Origin: Camellia lanceoleosa
Taxonomy: Eukaryota > Streptophyta > Magnoliopsida > Ericales > Theaceae
Assembly: GCA_025200525.1 (NCBI GenBank)
Contig: CM045761.1
Coordinates: forward strand, 59,917,438-59,981,437
Length of the DNA: 64,000 nucleotides
Reading direction: 5' to 3'
Below the pieces are notes generated by a model that saw only the letters and a list, made by a program, of their open reading frames with translations, ran no database searches and was not told the DNA's origin. Positions 36,401 to 47,720 of this stretch are shown here, in pieces. A program made the position numbers and the translations under genes. The stretch's first letter is position 1. Every line of letters begins with the position of its first letter.

Positions 36401-36831
36401 TCCAAATTTTCTAACCCTCCAAAATGATGGAGCAACCCCCATATATATAGAAAAACAAGCCTTGAGCATAGAAACATCCTACCATACACGTGTAGGCAGA
36501 TGCAACTCAGTGTGCTAACAGTTGTCATAACTGTCAACAAATATTTAGAAAAAGACACTGGTAACCGACCGGCCACACCAATAACCGACAACCATGAGCC
36601 ATGGCTGACAGCCTATGGTGGTGGCCGACAGGTCACCAAAAAAATTCAAGCTTGAAACAACAGGGTTTTGGTCCAAAACAAAACACAAATTGGACAAGCA
36701 TCAAAGGCTCAAAGACAGGGCGTCACACCAAGGACTTCGGGCGCTCAAAGCGAACACATGCAATCATAATCATCGAGTGCACAAGTAATGACATCTAAGT
36801 CTTGAGGTCGGTCAAAAATGGGGTGTCTACA
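33490..36831 (-). repeat. 3' LTR of the Tat element (3.3 kb, end truncated)
   Basis: On the minus strand it begins at 36831 with TGTAGACACCCCATTTTTGACC directly after the polypurine tract. It has GGCCGAC/GTCGGC modules (36540-36640), ACACGTGTATGG (about 36483), TATATATA (36441-36448) and a (CT)n leader (reverse of 36354-36375). Near its far end is GGTGGCGACTCTG (reverse of 33638-33650). The GGGGACGTCTACA terminus seen at 5166-5178 is missing; homology fades near 33490, so the LTR end is damaged. Confidence 0.75.
36441..36448 (-). promoter_or_regulatory. TATA box of the Tat LTR
   Basis: ATATATAT lies in a TATATATAGG-like context on the minus strand, downstream of the GGCCGAC modules and upstream of the (CT)n leader, matching the other LTR copies in position. 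Confidence 0.55.
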
Positions 36832-36846
36832 GTTGCCCCTCTTTGA
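36832..36846 (-). other. Polypurine tract of the Tat element
   Basis: The minus strand reads TCAAAGAGGGGCAAC immediately before TGTAGACACCCC at 36831, the usual position of the plus-strand primer. Confidence 0.75.
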
Positions 36847-37350
36847 CAAAACTCAAAAGTCATGAAATGACGGGAGTGAATGTCAAAGCCCAGAGACGAC
36901 CCATTTTTGACAAAGACGAAGACTTGGACAAACAAACAAAGATAGAAAACAAATGGTTGCACTCGCAGGTTTCTTATATATCCCTTTGCAAATAATCAAA
37001 CCAACGTAGTTCTGGGGTAAGATGCAAGTGATATGCACAATGAAAGAACATAACTTATGATTGTGCAATGACGCTATAATGAAATATTTAAACGCAAATG
37101 CAATGCAATGAAAATGCCACATTCAAACAAACTGAAACAAGGTACAACATCTCAAACATGAAAAGAAATAAGTAAATGAACACACCACGCGTGAGAATCA
37201 TGAGCCAAACCACATTTCATGCAGAAATGATGCAAGAAAATTATGCAAGCTTAACTACCTGACACGTAGGAAAGGCGAAAAGCAACACAACTATTGGGCA
37301 CACCCAAGGTTTCAACCGAGATCCTAACGCATGGCACGCGACAAGATAAA

Positions 37351-38490
37351 GTGAATACGTCCAAATGCGTCTCATGCAAGAGGAGAAAGTGAATACGTCC
37401 AAACGTGTCTCACATGAGAGGAGAAAGTGAATACATCCAAACGCAACCCAAGTGAGAGGAGAAAGTGAATACATCCAAACACGTCTCACGCGAGAGGAGA
37501 AAGTGAATACATCCAAACTCGTCTCACGTGAGAGAAGAAAGTGAAAACATCCAAACGCATCTCAAGCGAGAGGAGAAGGTGAATACGTCCAAACGTGTCT
37601 CACGGGAGAGAAGAAAGTGAATATGTCCAAACGCGACTCACGCAAGAGAGGAAAGTGAATATGTCCAAATGCGTCTCACGCGAGAGAAGAAAGTGAAAAC
37701 GTCCAAACGCATCTCAGGCAAGAGGAGAAAGTGAATACGTCCAAACGCGTCTCACACGAGAGGAGAAAGTGAATACGTTCAAACGCGTCTCACATAAGAG
37801 GAGAAAGTGAATACGTCCAAACGCGTCTCACGCGAGAGGAGAAAGTGAAAACATCCAAACGCGTCTCACGCGATAGGAGAAAGTGAATACGTCCAAACGC
37901 GTCTCACGCGAAAGGAGAAAGTGAATACGTCCAAACGCGTCTCACGCGAAAGGAGAAAGTGAATACGTCCAAACGTATCTCACGTGAGAGGAGAAAGCGA
38001 ATACGTCCAAACGCGTCTCACGGGAGAGGAGAAAGCGAATACGTCCAAACGCGTCTCACGCGAGAGGAGAAAGTAAATACGTCAAAACGCGTCTCACGTG
38101 AGAGGAGAAAGCGAATACGTTCAAACGCGTCTCACGCGAGAGGAGAAAGTAAATACATCCAAACGCGTCTCACGCGAGAGCAGAAAGTGAATACGTCCAA
38201 ACGCGTCTCATGCGAGAGGAGAAAGTAAATAGGTCCAAACGCGTCTCACGCCAGAGGAAAAAGTGAATATGTCTAAACGCGTCTCACGCCAGAGAAGAAA
38301 GTGAATACATCCAAACACGTCAGACAAGAGAGGAGAAAATGAATACATCCAAACGTGTCTCACGTGAGAGAAGAAAGTGAATACATCCAAACCCGTCTCA
38401 CGCGAGAAGAGAAAGTGAAAACGTCCAAACATGTCTCACGCGAGAGGAGAAAGTGAATACGTTCAAACACGTCTCACACGAGAGGAGAAA
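37351..38490. repeat. 38-bp CpG-rich minisatellite, 30 copies
   Basis: The unit begins GTGAATACGTCCAAACGCGT and continues CTCACGCGAGAGGAGAAA. It spans 1140 bases, exactly 30 x 38, with only point changes between copies and no length variation noticed. The unit contains CGCGT and CTCACGCGAG, giving up to five CpG sites per copy. As 38 is not a multiple of three, the open frames through it are not protein genes. Tandem repeats in the 3' region are known in Tat/Ogre elements. Confidence 0.93.
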
Positions 38491-38599
38491 GTGAAAACTC
38501 ATTTCGAAGGGCACAAATGATCCTACCTGGAACTCTTCTGAATGAACCGTACATACAATATCGTGCCTATATGAAATTCAAGAAATGCGATATAGTAAG

Positions 38600-38840
38600 A
38601 ATACATGTTCTATGTAAAGAAAACAATCGAGGAAAAATGCTACATGAAGGCATATTCGACGCTAAGTACCACATGCATGTTCTATGCACGATTGACAACA
38701 TGTTCTATGCAAAGTACAAAACATGCATGTTCTATGCACTATGCACAATTAATAGCAGATTTTATGCAAAATTCTACGCACAGTACAAAAATGCATGTTC
38801 TATGCAAAATACACAAAATGCATGTTCCATGCACGTAATA
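38600..38840. repeat. Irregular GCATGTTCTATGCA repeats
   Basis: The words ACATGCATGTTCTATGCA and TTCTATGCAAA occur about seven times at irregular spacing just beyond the minisatellite, analogous to the ATGCAT repeats at 200-430. Confidence 0.6.
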
Positions 38841-39120
38841 ACGAGATACGTAGTCTATCCAAGAACGAAAGCGTATTCTATCGAAACAAGTTCAATAGTA
38901 ACTTTCCGATTTAACTCTCAAGAAAGTTGCAATATACAAAAAGGATACACCTCGTTTAACAAGTGACGAACAACGATCACTGAAAACACGATTTCCAGCT
39001 TCCATAGAGAGAATTTGAACTCAACAGTGACCTTTTCTTGCACCTCTCAGGAAACAGGGACAAAAACAGCATCAAGATTCAATATAGGAGCACTAGGCAC
39101 TGGACGGCTGCGAAAGGAGG

Positions 39121-39270
39121 GTGTCGGCCACCCCTGAAGATTGTCGACCACCGATGGCAAATCGGGCCCAAAATGGTCTTTTTACCAAGGGTCTTTATAA
39201 ACACTCACCCATACTTCATTTCCTTACTCCTCCAAAGCCGAAAGTCCTCCCTCTCTCTCTCTCTAGACAT
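39121..39270 (+). promoter_or_regulatory. Putative promoter of the antisense PMD gene
   Basis: GTGTCGGCCACCCCTG, TTGTCGACCACCGATGGC and ATCGGGCCC (39121-39170) are followed by TTTATAAAC (39194-39202) and a CT run (39248-39267), then the ATG at 39555. The order of GGCCGA modules, TATA box and CT-rich leader is the same as in the Tat LTR. Confidence 0.5.
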
Positions 39271-39554
39271 TTTCCATCTCTAGATCCGAGCTTTATATGC
39301 GTTTTTCAACTCCCCACGCACATTTTCTTCGCTAAACCCTCTTAGTTTAGTCCGTTTTGAACCGATTGAAATTTGATTTTGGTGCTTTTTCTTGGAGTTT
39401 CACCACTTGAGGCTTGTTCCCCTCGAATTCTTCTTGGGTTTGGCACCTTTCTTCGGGCTTTGACTTTTTCTTTCCTTTCTCTCTCCTAGGGTTGACTTTT
39501 GGCATTTTCCACATATTTTTCTCATTTTCGACCATTTTCTCATATTCTTCCCAT

Positions 39555-41410
39555 ATGGCGGACGACATACCTCACGATGGAACTTCCCCAGAGATCCCAC
39601 CCCAGTTGTCTCTAGAGATGGAGGTAGAGCCTGAGCCAGTGCTACTATCACCCAAGATTCGACACTTTGATCTGACGACATATCATCCTTAGACACATGT
39701 GCTACCACCCAAGAGTATCCGGTATTTCAACGGGTTTGCGTGAGGCGCACCAGGGGACCTCTTGCTACGAGAGCCGGACTCTCATTTGTCTTACAGCGCC
39801 ACCGAGGTATACATTGTATTCTTCTGTTTTCTTCACTATACATTGCATTTCATGCTTGAACTGTGTTCCTTGCTTCAACTGTAATATTTACACTGCATTT
39901 CTTACTTTTAATCACACTCTTGCACTGTATTTCTTACACTGCCTTTGTATATGCTTGCTCTCATGTCGCTGTATATCACTGTTTTGATCACAAAAGGATT
40001 CTCGCTCTATTAAAGGCTATAGAGCCACGTCCGCGAGGGACTGGTACATTGAGCTTTCTGACGATGTTCGCCACATTATCGACGAGGCCGGCTTCAGCTC
40101 ATTCTGCACGGGACTATCACACATTATTGTGAGTCGGCCCTTACTTTGAGCATTGGTAAAGAGGTAGTGGGATACCACCGACTCTTTCCACTTCTCTACC
40201 ACCGGAGAGATGACGATGACTCCCTACGACTTCTCCTTGCTCACCGACATAGGAGTAAACGGTCACTCCAATCCTTATGATACGGACATGGGCAAGTGGG
40301 AGGCCGCCTGGATCTACCTGTTAGGGCCACGCCCGCCCCACTTCCGACTGGGGACGGTACGATACAGTTGGTTCACGGAGCGGTTCCAGAGGACCAAGCC
40401 AGAGACATTTGAGAAGACAAAACATTATGCCTGAGGTTTTTTTATGTTTCTCTTTGGCACCACTTTGTTCGCAACCAGGACGAACACTGTAGGATTGTAT
40501 CTTCTGAGCGCCTTGGTGGATTTACCACAGATCTGGCTCTACGATTGGGGAAGTGCTGGCTTAGCCACATTGTATGGCTATATGAGCTCGACATCCTATA
40601 GGAGCGGAGACAGGATAGGAGGCTACTGGCGAGCTGGAAAGTACACTTTACATTTCTATTTTACATTTTCTTCTTTCTATTCCTATGCTTTCTGCTTTGC
40701 ACTTTCTGTACACTGCATACACATTCTGCTTTCTGCATATGCGCTTGTACTTTCTGTACACTGCATTCTCTGTGTTTATATCTTGTATACTCACTATTGC
40801 TTTTTCTTTGCAGCTTTGGGAACACTTCCCGACCCTCGCTCTAGAGCCGGAGGTGGAGATGTCCCCCATTGTACCGTACTCTCATCGGTATGACGGCAGA
40901 TGGTTGCAAAGGACCTGAGAGACCTTTTCATTCTTCTGCCGGTATTTCGACACAGTGACCACGGCAGAGGTAACTCAAAATTCACAGTTATTTTCATTCT
41001 ACTTGGGCTCTGATTCATACTTCAAATTCATACTTCGATATCTGATGGCCACTAACAATCTGTGCATTCTCTATTTGTAAATCACTTAGCAGCCTTAGGA
41101 CCAATTCACTGGAGCTTGTGGGGCCTCCCATTTTCAGCTTTTATTTGAGGGCCCGATTTGTCGTGCCTGGTTTTTTGGGGAGCGATTCTTGCGCCAGACC
41201 ATGGCCTTGCTTGAGCCAGTAGTTCACATGGCGCCCTCGCTATCTATAAGAGTTACAGAGAGACTTACCTTCCAGGAGATGATTCAGTTCATGGAGGGCT
41301 TGAAGGCCGACTATTTTTGCGAGGAGGGAGATTATTCGACATTCATCCGGACACATCTTGTGCCTCCTTTGACCGATATTCGTGGAGGTAAGGAGGCGAG
41401 GGCTCCAGCT

Positions 41411-41459
<49 letters not shown>

Positions 41460-42075
41460 AGAGTACCCAGGACGACTAAGAGGACCAGGGCGCATAGTAG
41501 AGGAGCTACCCAAGCAGGATAAAGGAGCGGCTAGCCGGAGCTGCCTACTGCACTCACATGTTGGCGGTATACTGGGAAGGCATACCAGATCCCGATTGAG
41601 CCTGCTGCAGTGGGGCATGGATATGTCAGAGCTCATGATGCACCCCTGATATGTACCACATGTTTAGTTTTCCCATCTTTTTCTGATATTTGTTCCTTCT
41701 AGACATTGATCATTCCCAATGCATTTGTAGGCACCCCCAAGATACACCGAGGATCTGCTGGAGCTACTAGCCTCATTTGAGGGTATGATATTAAGGAAGG
41801 AGGCACTGCTCGGCTTCCACGGCATTCAGGTCATTTCTTCAGTTTTCTTGCATTCCAGTCATCAAATTTCCTTTGGCACACTGAAACTGACATTTCAACT
41901 GAAAACTTCTCCACACTACACTGATACACTGTATCTGAAATACTACACATCCACACTATATTCATACACTATACCTGACTTCTACATATACTCATTCTGC
42001 ACACCATACTTTCATCGTCACATATCGTGGGTGACATATGACAACTGTTTTTTTAGGTCCCACCCATACTGACAG
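39555..42075 (+). pseudogene. Plant mobile domain (PMD) gene, antisense in the Tat element, 5' part
   Basis: The recognisable core, from about 40020, reads ARDWYIELSDDVRHIIDEAG, then VKRWWDTTDSFHF, GEMTMTPYDFSLLTDI, LFGTTLFATRTNTVGLYLLS, DWGSAGLATLYGYM and SIGG-like DRIGGYW. These are the signature blocks of PMD proteins (MAIN/MAIL1-like and their transposon relatives). Later exons give LWEHFPTLALEPE, HRYDGRWLQR and GPICRAWFFGERFLRQT. Plausible introns: about 39805-40005, 40641-40813 and 40970-41092. Several in-frame stops (for example after TTYHP and after SRPLL) and a (GA)n expansion show decay. It runs opposite to gag-pol, as some Tat extra ORFs do. A chromovirus cuts it at 42075; the tail resumes at 51775. 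Confidence 0.78.
41416..41458. repeat. (GA)n microsatellite inside the PMD coding region
   Basis: About 21 uninterrupted GA units follow an in-frame AKK-coding segment. It would encode an Arg-Glu run and separates the PMD core from a short basic segment rich in Arg, Thr and Ser. Confidence 0.9.
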
Positions 42076-44271
42076 TATAGCGATCCCGGGTTTACCCCTT
42101 GTTGTACAGTGATCTGGACATCTGTCCGTGGATGTTAGTAGTTGATTATTATCTGGTTTACATCCTTTCCTACCTTGTATTTGAGTTATAGGATGTGCTG
42201 GGCAGGTTTGTTACAGGTTGGTTGAACTTAAGAACCAAAACTAGTTGCCCAGATTTTGGCATGTCCGCTCAAGCAGATCTTTTGGCGCTCGAGCGGGGAC
42301 CTTGTTGTTGCTTGGCGCTCGAGCGGGGGTTTTGACGCTCGAGCGGTGAATACACCCATCCAGTATTTCCTGTGTAGTGTTGGACGCTCGAGCGGGAATT
42401 GGCCGCTTGAGCGGGAGGTTGTGAGTGACGCTCGAGCGGAGGTTGGGCACTCGAGCGAGGACCTGGTATGTCGAGATTCTGGAAGTGTGCATCCGCCGCT
42501 CGAGTGGGAGTTTGGGAGCTCGAGCGGAAGTCTGTGAGTGGCGCTCGAGCGGGGGTTTCCACGCTCGAGCGGGGCGACTCTTATTTAAAAGCGAGATCCG
42601 ACTTTTTGATCACTTTTTCAAGATCTTTTCTCTCTCTTACTTTTCCAAAAAGTAATTTTCAAAGCTTCTCACTCTAAAACCTACCCTTCTCTCTTAGATT
42701 TGATCTAGTAGGAGTTGTTTGCTCACCTTTGGCCTTTACAAAAGTTGTGTTGATCGTCGAGGGCTACATTTTAATCTGAAAATTTCAGAATTTGGAGCAC
42801 TTTGGTTTTGGTCTTCATCTCCATTGGAGCTCAAACTTTGAGGTAGGGATATCCTACTCCTCTTTATGAACTTTGTCTTTAAATTTTGGTATTTTGAGAT
42901 GTTGGGGGTTGTTGTGTAATTTTGAGAGAGTTTGGGGCTTTTGTGTAATTTTACAAAGTTGGGGTTTTATTTATAATGGACCCATGAACGTATTTAGCTT
43001 AGAGACATGGAATAAATGTTAGAACATTGATAACAAATGGAACCTAAGGGTTGTAATGTTAATTATGGAAAATGCCCTAATTACATTGATTAATTAATTG
43101 GGATAATTAATTGTGAGAAATGAGGAATTGAAGGGAAAATGTTGAGATTGGGAGTGCATGGGATTAAAGGGTGTAGTTGAATTACTTATCACTCACCGAA
43201 TTGAAATGTTGATTATATATCCATTTGTTGCATTTATATTCTGTATAGAAATAACTGCTTTGTGCTATCGGTGGAGGATAGTCTTGATTGTTGTAGACAA
43301 TGCATGATGATTAGGCAAACTAAAACCGATCATTAAAATGTGTCATTGAATATGACAGTTGAAAGAATACATTAATTTTATGTATCGATTAATGATGTGT
43401 ATAATAGTTGTTTATATGAATTGTGTTGTGTTGGAGGAGATAGGGGATGTACTCCACGGTTTAGGGGATGATAGGGGATGGATCTCTAAACCGGATGTTG
43501 TTTGGGAGAAGATAGAGGATGGACTCCATGGATATAGCTCATATGCTTATCTAGTAATGTGTTGACACAGCTCATACGCTTGTCTTTGGAAGTGTGATAT
43601 TGCTCTTAGGCATATCTATGGAAGTGTTGATATAGCTCATATGCTTATCTGTTGATGTGTTGATATAGCTAATATGCTTATCTTTTATTTAAATGGGAAA
43701 ATGTTTAATATGAGTTACAATCTCATACGAGTTGTTTGGCTAGGTTCTGAGCCATGGTTATGAATTGAGAATTGAAAAGAAATGGAAAATGAATTGTAAC
43801 GTGGACCTGTATATCATGAAACTGTAAGATGATATAAGTGGATGTATCAGTGTTGGCCATCTATCAACTACTAATCTTTTAGTCATTGTTCATAGTTGGT
43901 TTAGTGTATTTCTACTAGGCTGTGGCTCACCCTATATGGGAACATCATTTTCAGGTGCAGGTAGCATGCCACCTCCAAGGACATAGCTTGGGAGGCTTGA
44001 GGCGGACAGGCTTTTTGTTGTCTATCTTCTTTTGATATATTACATGTAAATTCAAGCCAAGGGCTTAAGGTGTAGATGAGTTAGTACTCTCCCTTTTTGT
44101 AACCAAGTGTTAACTTGGAAAGCTGTCAGCCCTTAGGGCATTTGCTTTTGTTGTTAACATGTAATATCTTTTGTAATGAAACTCTGATAAATAGAAGAAT
44201 GTGGATCTTTTATATATACCAATGCATGTCTATATTGATGGGTTTAATGTTGTTATTTTGGGGGCATAACA
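42076..44271 (+). repeat. 5' LTR of the nested chromovirus
   Basis: It runs from TATAGCGATCCCGGG to GGGGGCATAACA. It matches 49651-51774 almost throughout. The main difference is about 60 extra bases near 43640-43690 (an additional 'tgatatagct-atatgcttatct' unit). The inner end ATAACA is complementary to a TGTTAT start, but the outer end has lost the expected TGT. Confidence 0.9.
42265..42570. repeat. Cluster of palindromic CCGCTCGAGCGG motifs in LTR 1
   Basis: About a dozen copies of CGCTCGAGCGG or one-base variants lie within 300 bp, at irregular 12-55 base spacing, upstream of the likely transcription start. Each is a 10-12-base perfect or near-perfect palindrome. Confidence 0.9.
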
Positions 44272-44274
44272 ATT

Positions 44275-44286
44275 TCGTATCAGAGC
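44275..44286 (+). other. Primer-binding site of the chromovirus (initiator tRNA-Met)
   Basis: TCGTATCAGAGC lies three bases after the 5' LTR and matches the TGGTATCAGAGC site with one mismatch. Confidence 0.8.
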
Positions 44287-44681
44287 GTACCGAGTTCGAA
44301 TACTTTGGGTACGTGGGAAGTGATTACGATCACAATGGGTTTGTCTCGCTTGAAAGAGACTTAGGTGTAGTGTCATATGCCATGTGTTTAAATTGATAAC
44401 ATGTTTATGTGATTATTTGGGTATGGGATTTAATTTCTAGGATGTTGATTGGATCCTTGGGTTTCTGGGAGTCTTGTTGGAAAAGCACTTGATCAATGCT
44501 GTTTTTAACCGGAACTCTAGTAACGCCTCGAGACTATCATTATCCGGAGATGAAATTCGTAAGTGCTTATGTGTTTATATGGTTACGTGGAATGAATTAC
44601 AGTTGTCCATGCATTAGGACGTGGGTGTTTAGATTCGGTACATTTATGAATGTGCTAATGTTCTTCGTTTTCTTTATTAGG

Positions 44682-45908
44682 ATGTCAGGACAAGGAAGAG
44701 GTGGTAGGCATGGTAGGCCTAGGAGGCAGGAAGTACCTTTACCGGATGAGATTCTGGCAGTATAGGAGGGAGTTGGTCAGGCCAATGTGGCCGAGCCAGC
44801 GGGTCAGCAGGCTATGAGTGCCTTGGCCCGAGAGATAGCAGGAGCTTTGGGAATTCTCAGGGCTGGGAATCAGGCAGTTAAGGCAGGGCCTTCTTTCTTG
44901 AAGAGAGAGTTCTTCCGGTCTAACCCGGAGGAGTTTGTTGGGGATCCAAAGGAGCCATTGAAGGCAGACGAGTGGTTGGAACAAATGAGTAAGACGTTCG
45001 AGATGCTTGGCATCGAGGACGGAGCACTGAAGGTGACCTTGGCATCCTTCCAGCTGAAGGGAGATGCAGGTCAATGGTGGAAGTATGAGAAGGTCCGTGT
45101 TGGTGGTACTTGGGAGGCGTTTGTGAATGCTTTCCAGGAGAGGTTCTTATCTGCAGTTGCCAGGGAGAAGCTAAGGGATCAGTTTAGCCGGCTTAAACAT
45201 GAGGGTTTGTCTGTGGCCGAGTTTGAGGCTACATTTACTAGCTTGTCCAGGTTTGCACCTGAACTCGTGGCGACCAAGGAACGCCGTTGCTACGAGTTTG
45301 AGCGGAAGTTGAGGCGTGGCCTCAAGTTGAGGGTTGGTGGTTCTTACATACGAGAGTATAAACATTTGGTTGATGCTGCAGCTCATATGGAACTTATGAT
45401 GCAGGAGGAAGAGGAGGAGAAACATAGAGGCTCCAAGAGGGGCCAAGATGGCCAAGGAAATGGTAGGAGACAGAGGGGTTATAACCCTCAACAGTCTCAG
45501 GGCGGAGTTGCTAGATCGACCTTTCCGGTGCTGAGTGCAAGCTCGGGGAGAGGTAATCAAGGAGGTTTGACTTGTTATTCTTGTGGCCAACTGGGTCACA
45601 AGTCTTCGGTTTGCCTACAGAATGGCGGAGGTCAGAGAGCTGCTTCTTCTTCAGCTAGACCGCAGAGTTAGAGTTTGGGCAGGGGGCAACCCTTGTCTTG
45701 CTATCAGTGTGGACAACCTGGGCACCTGAAGAGGTTCTGTCCACAGTTGAGTGCCACTTCAGGAGCGTCTGGTTCTAGGCAGACACAGAGATTTCAGCCA
45801 GCTCAGTTTGTACAGGCCTCGAGGGCCAATCTGGGGGCTTCGTCGTCCCAGTTAGTGCAGCAGTCGTATGCTCCTAGGGGTGAGCAAGTGGATCGAGGCC
45901 TCTGGTAG
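44682..45908 (+). pseudogene. Chromovirus gag (capsid and nucleocapsid), with stops
   Basis: The ATG at 44682 starts MSGQGRGGRHGRPRRQ. A capsid-type retrotransposon gag domain follows (FRSNPEEFVGDPKE, ADEWLEQMSKTFEML, QLKGDAGQWWKYEK, FLSAVAREKLRDQF). There are two CCHC zinc knuckles: CYSCGQLGHKSSVC (about 45572) and CYQCGQPGHLKRFC (about 45700). Gag packages the element RNA. In-frame TAG codons at 44763-44765 and 45669-45671, and a TAG at the end near 45906, split it. The N-terminal TAG and the one between the knuckles would be CAG in an intact element, so C-to-T changes explain both. Confidence 0.88.
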
Positions 45909-47720
45909 CGTGTATCGTTATCACATGAGGACCTAGTACCAGCTCCATCAGTAGTGAGAGGTACCTTTCTGTTTTGCAACTCGGTTGCTAGTGTATTGAT
46001 TGATACGGGTGCGTCTCATTCTTTTGTATCTGCTGCATTTGCATCTGTGTTGGAGTTGGAGTTAGCGCTATTAGCATCTCCTATATGTGTAGTGTCACCT
46101 GTTGAGGGTGAGTTGATTTTGAAACACAGATGTAGAGGTTGTGATATAGAAGTTGACGATCATAGGCTTCCGTTTCCTTTTGTAGTTATGCCCACGAAGG
46201 GCTTTGATGTTATTTTGGGTATGGACTGGTTATCGTCATACCGGGCAGTTATTGATTGCTACCGCCAGAGGGTCACTTGTTGTACCGTGCGCGGGGAGTG
46301 TTTTCATTTCTTGGGAGACGGGGTTGGTAGTGTTGTGCCACTAGGGTATGATCCGCGAGGGCAGAGTGAGCTTAGTGGGTTACTTGCCAGCTTTGAGAGT
46401 GGTGAGTGTGATGAGACCCAGGTTGTGTTGCCGAGGGTAGTTTGTGAGTAATCGGACGTCTTTCCCGAGGATCTCGTTAGTTTGCCACCTCACCGGGAGA
46501 TTGAGTTCTCTATTGATCTAGTGCCCAGCACGGCGCCGATTTCTATGGCACCTTACCGTTTTGCCCCAGCAGAGTTGGTTGAATTGAAAGTTTAGCTCCA
46601 GGAATTGCTAGATAAGGGCTTCATTCACCCTAGTGTTTCACCGTGGAGAGCACCGGCCCTCTTTGCTAAGAAGAAAGATGGTGCCTTGAGGTTGTGTATC
46701 GATTACCGGAAGTTGAATCGGGCCACGGTTAAAAATAAATATCCTATGCCCCGTATAGATGATTTGTTTGACCAGTTAAAGGGTTCTCGTTGTTTCTCTA
46801 AGATAGACTTGAGATCGGGTTACCACCAGTTGAGGGTCAGGGAGGAGGATATTCCGAAGATGGCATTCCGTACGCGGTATGGCCATTATGAGTTTCTGGT
46901 GATGCCATTTGGACTTACCAGCTTGCCGGATCTTTATGGACTTGATGAACCGGATCTTCCCAGAATTCTTGGACCGTTTTGTAGTCGTCTTCATGGACGA
47001 CATCCTTATCTATTCACTTTCAGAGGAGGAGCACGAGGAACACTTGAGAGTAGTGCTTGAGTTGCTTAGAACCCATAGCCTGTATGCCAAGTTTGGGAAG
47101 TGTGAGTTCTGGCTAGGAGAAGTCAAGTTCTTAGGCCATGTGGTTTCCGGGGACGGGGTGTCTGTTGATACATCCAAGACTGAGGCAGTGCAAGATTGGG
47201 CACAGTCTAAGAGTGTGTTTGAGATCCGCAGTTTTCTGGGATTAACTGGGTACTACCGTTGGTTTGTGAAGGATTTCTCCATGTTAGCTTCGCCGTTGAC
47301 TAGATTGACTCAGAAGGGAGTCAAATTTGTATGGAGTGAGACTTATGAAAAGTCGTTCCAAGAGTTGAAAGTTAGATTGACCACCGCTCCGGTCTTGATT
47401 ATTCTGGAGAGAGGGTTGGGTTATGCTGTCTATTATGATGCCTCACGAGAGGGTTTGGGTTGTGTGTTGATGCAAGAGGGGAAAATGGTAGCCTATGGCT
47501 CGCGTCAGTTGAAAATTCATGAGAAGAATTACCCTACGCATGACCTAGAGTTAGCGGCTGTGATCTTCGCCTTGAAAATCTGAAGGCACTACCTTATGGT
47601 GAGAGATTCGAGGTGTTCTCGGATCATAAGAGTCTGAAATATCTGTTTTCACAGAAAGACTTGAACTTGAGGCAGAGGAGGTGGATGGAGTTCATTGAGG
47701 ATTACGACTTCGAGTTGCAT
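45909..47720 (+). pseudogene. Chromovirus protease, reverse transcriptase and RNase H
   Basis: Protease: LIDTGASHSFV and ILGMDWLSSYRAVIDC (45954-46270). [37 protein letters not shown] and catalytic [11 protein letters not shown]. RNase [36 protein letters not shown]. Breaks seen: stops after VCE (about 46451) and after ELKV (about 46592), a frame change in RT between MPFGLT and [10 protein letters not shown] (about 46920-46935), and a TGA for Trp after VIFALKI (about 47582). The catalytic aspartates remain, but the polyprotein cannot be made as one piece. Confidence 0.88.

Larger units (their letters stand above)
36847..39050 (-). other. 3' untranslated region of the Tat element
   Basis: This is non-coding DNA between the LTR and the antisense PMD gene, dominated by the 38-bp minisatellite and the GCATGTTCTATGCA repeats. 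The part next to the LTR (36847-36915) matches 1340-1420 of the left-hand Tat-like element in reverse complement. Confidence 0.65.

Noticed and set aside
36883..37122. 79-residue minus-strand open frame near the polypurine tract
   Set aside because: It lies in the untranslated region matched by the non-coding 1340-1435 segment; no protein motif.
37959..38228. 89-residue open frame in the 38-bp minisatellite
   Set aside because: The unit is not a multiple of three and all frames are periodically similar; no conserved domain is seen.
37351..38490. CRISPR-like array
   Set aside because: The 38-bp units are contiguous with no unique spacers, and the DNA is plant retrotransposon.
42241..42562. 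Open frames over the CTCGAG cluster on both strands
   Set aside because: They arise from the GC-rich palindromes in the LTR and are duplicated in the second LTR; no protein features.
43359..43565. 68-residue open frame repeated at 50897-51103
   Set aside because: Its two near-identical copies are simply the two LTRs of one chromovirus.
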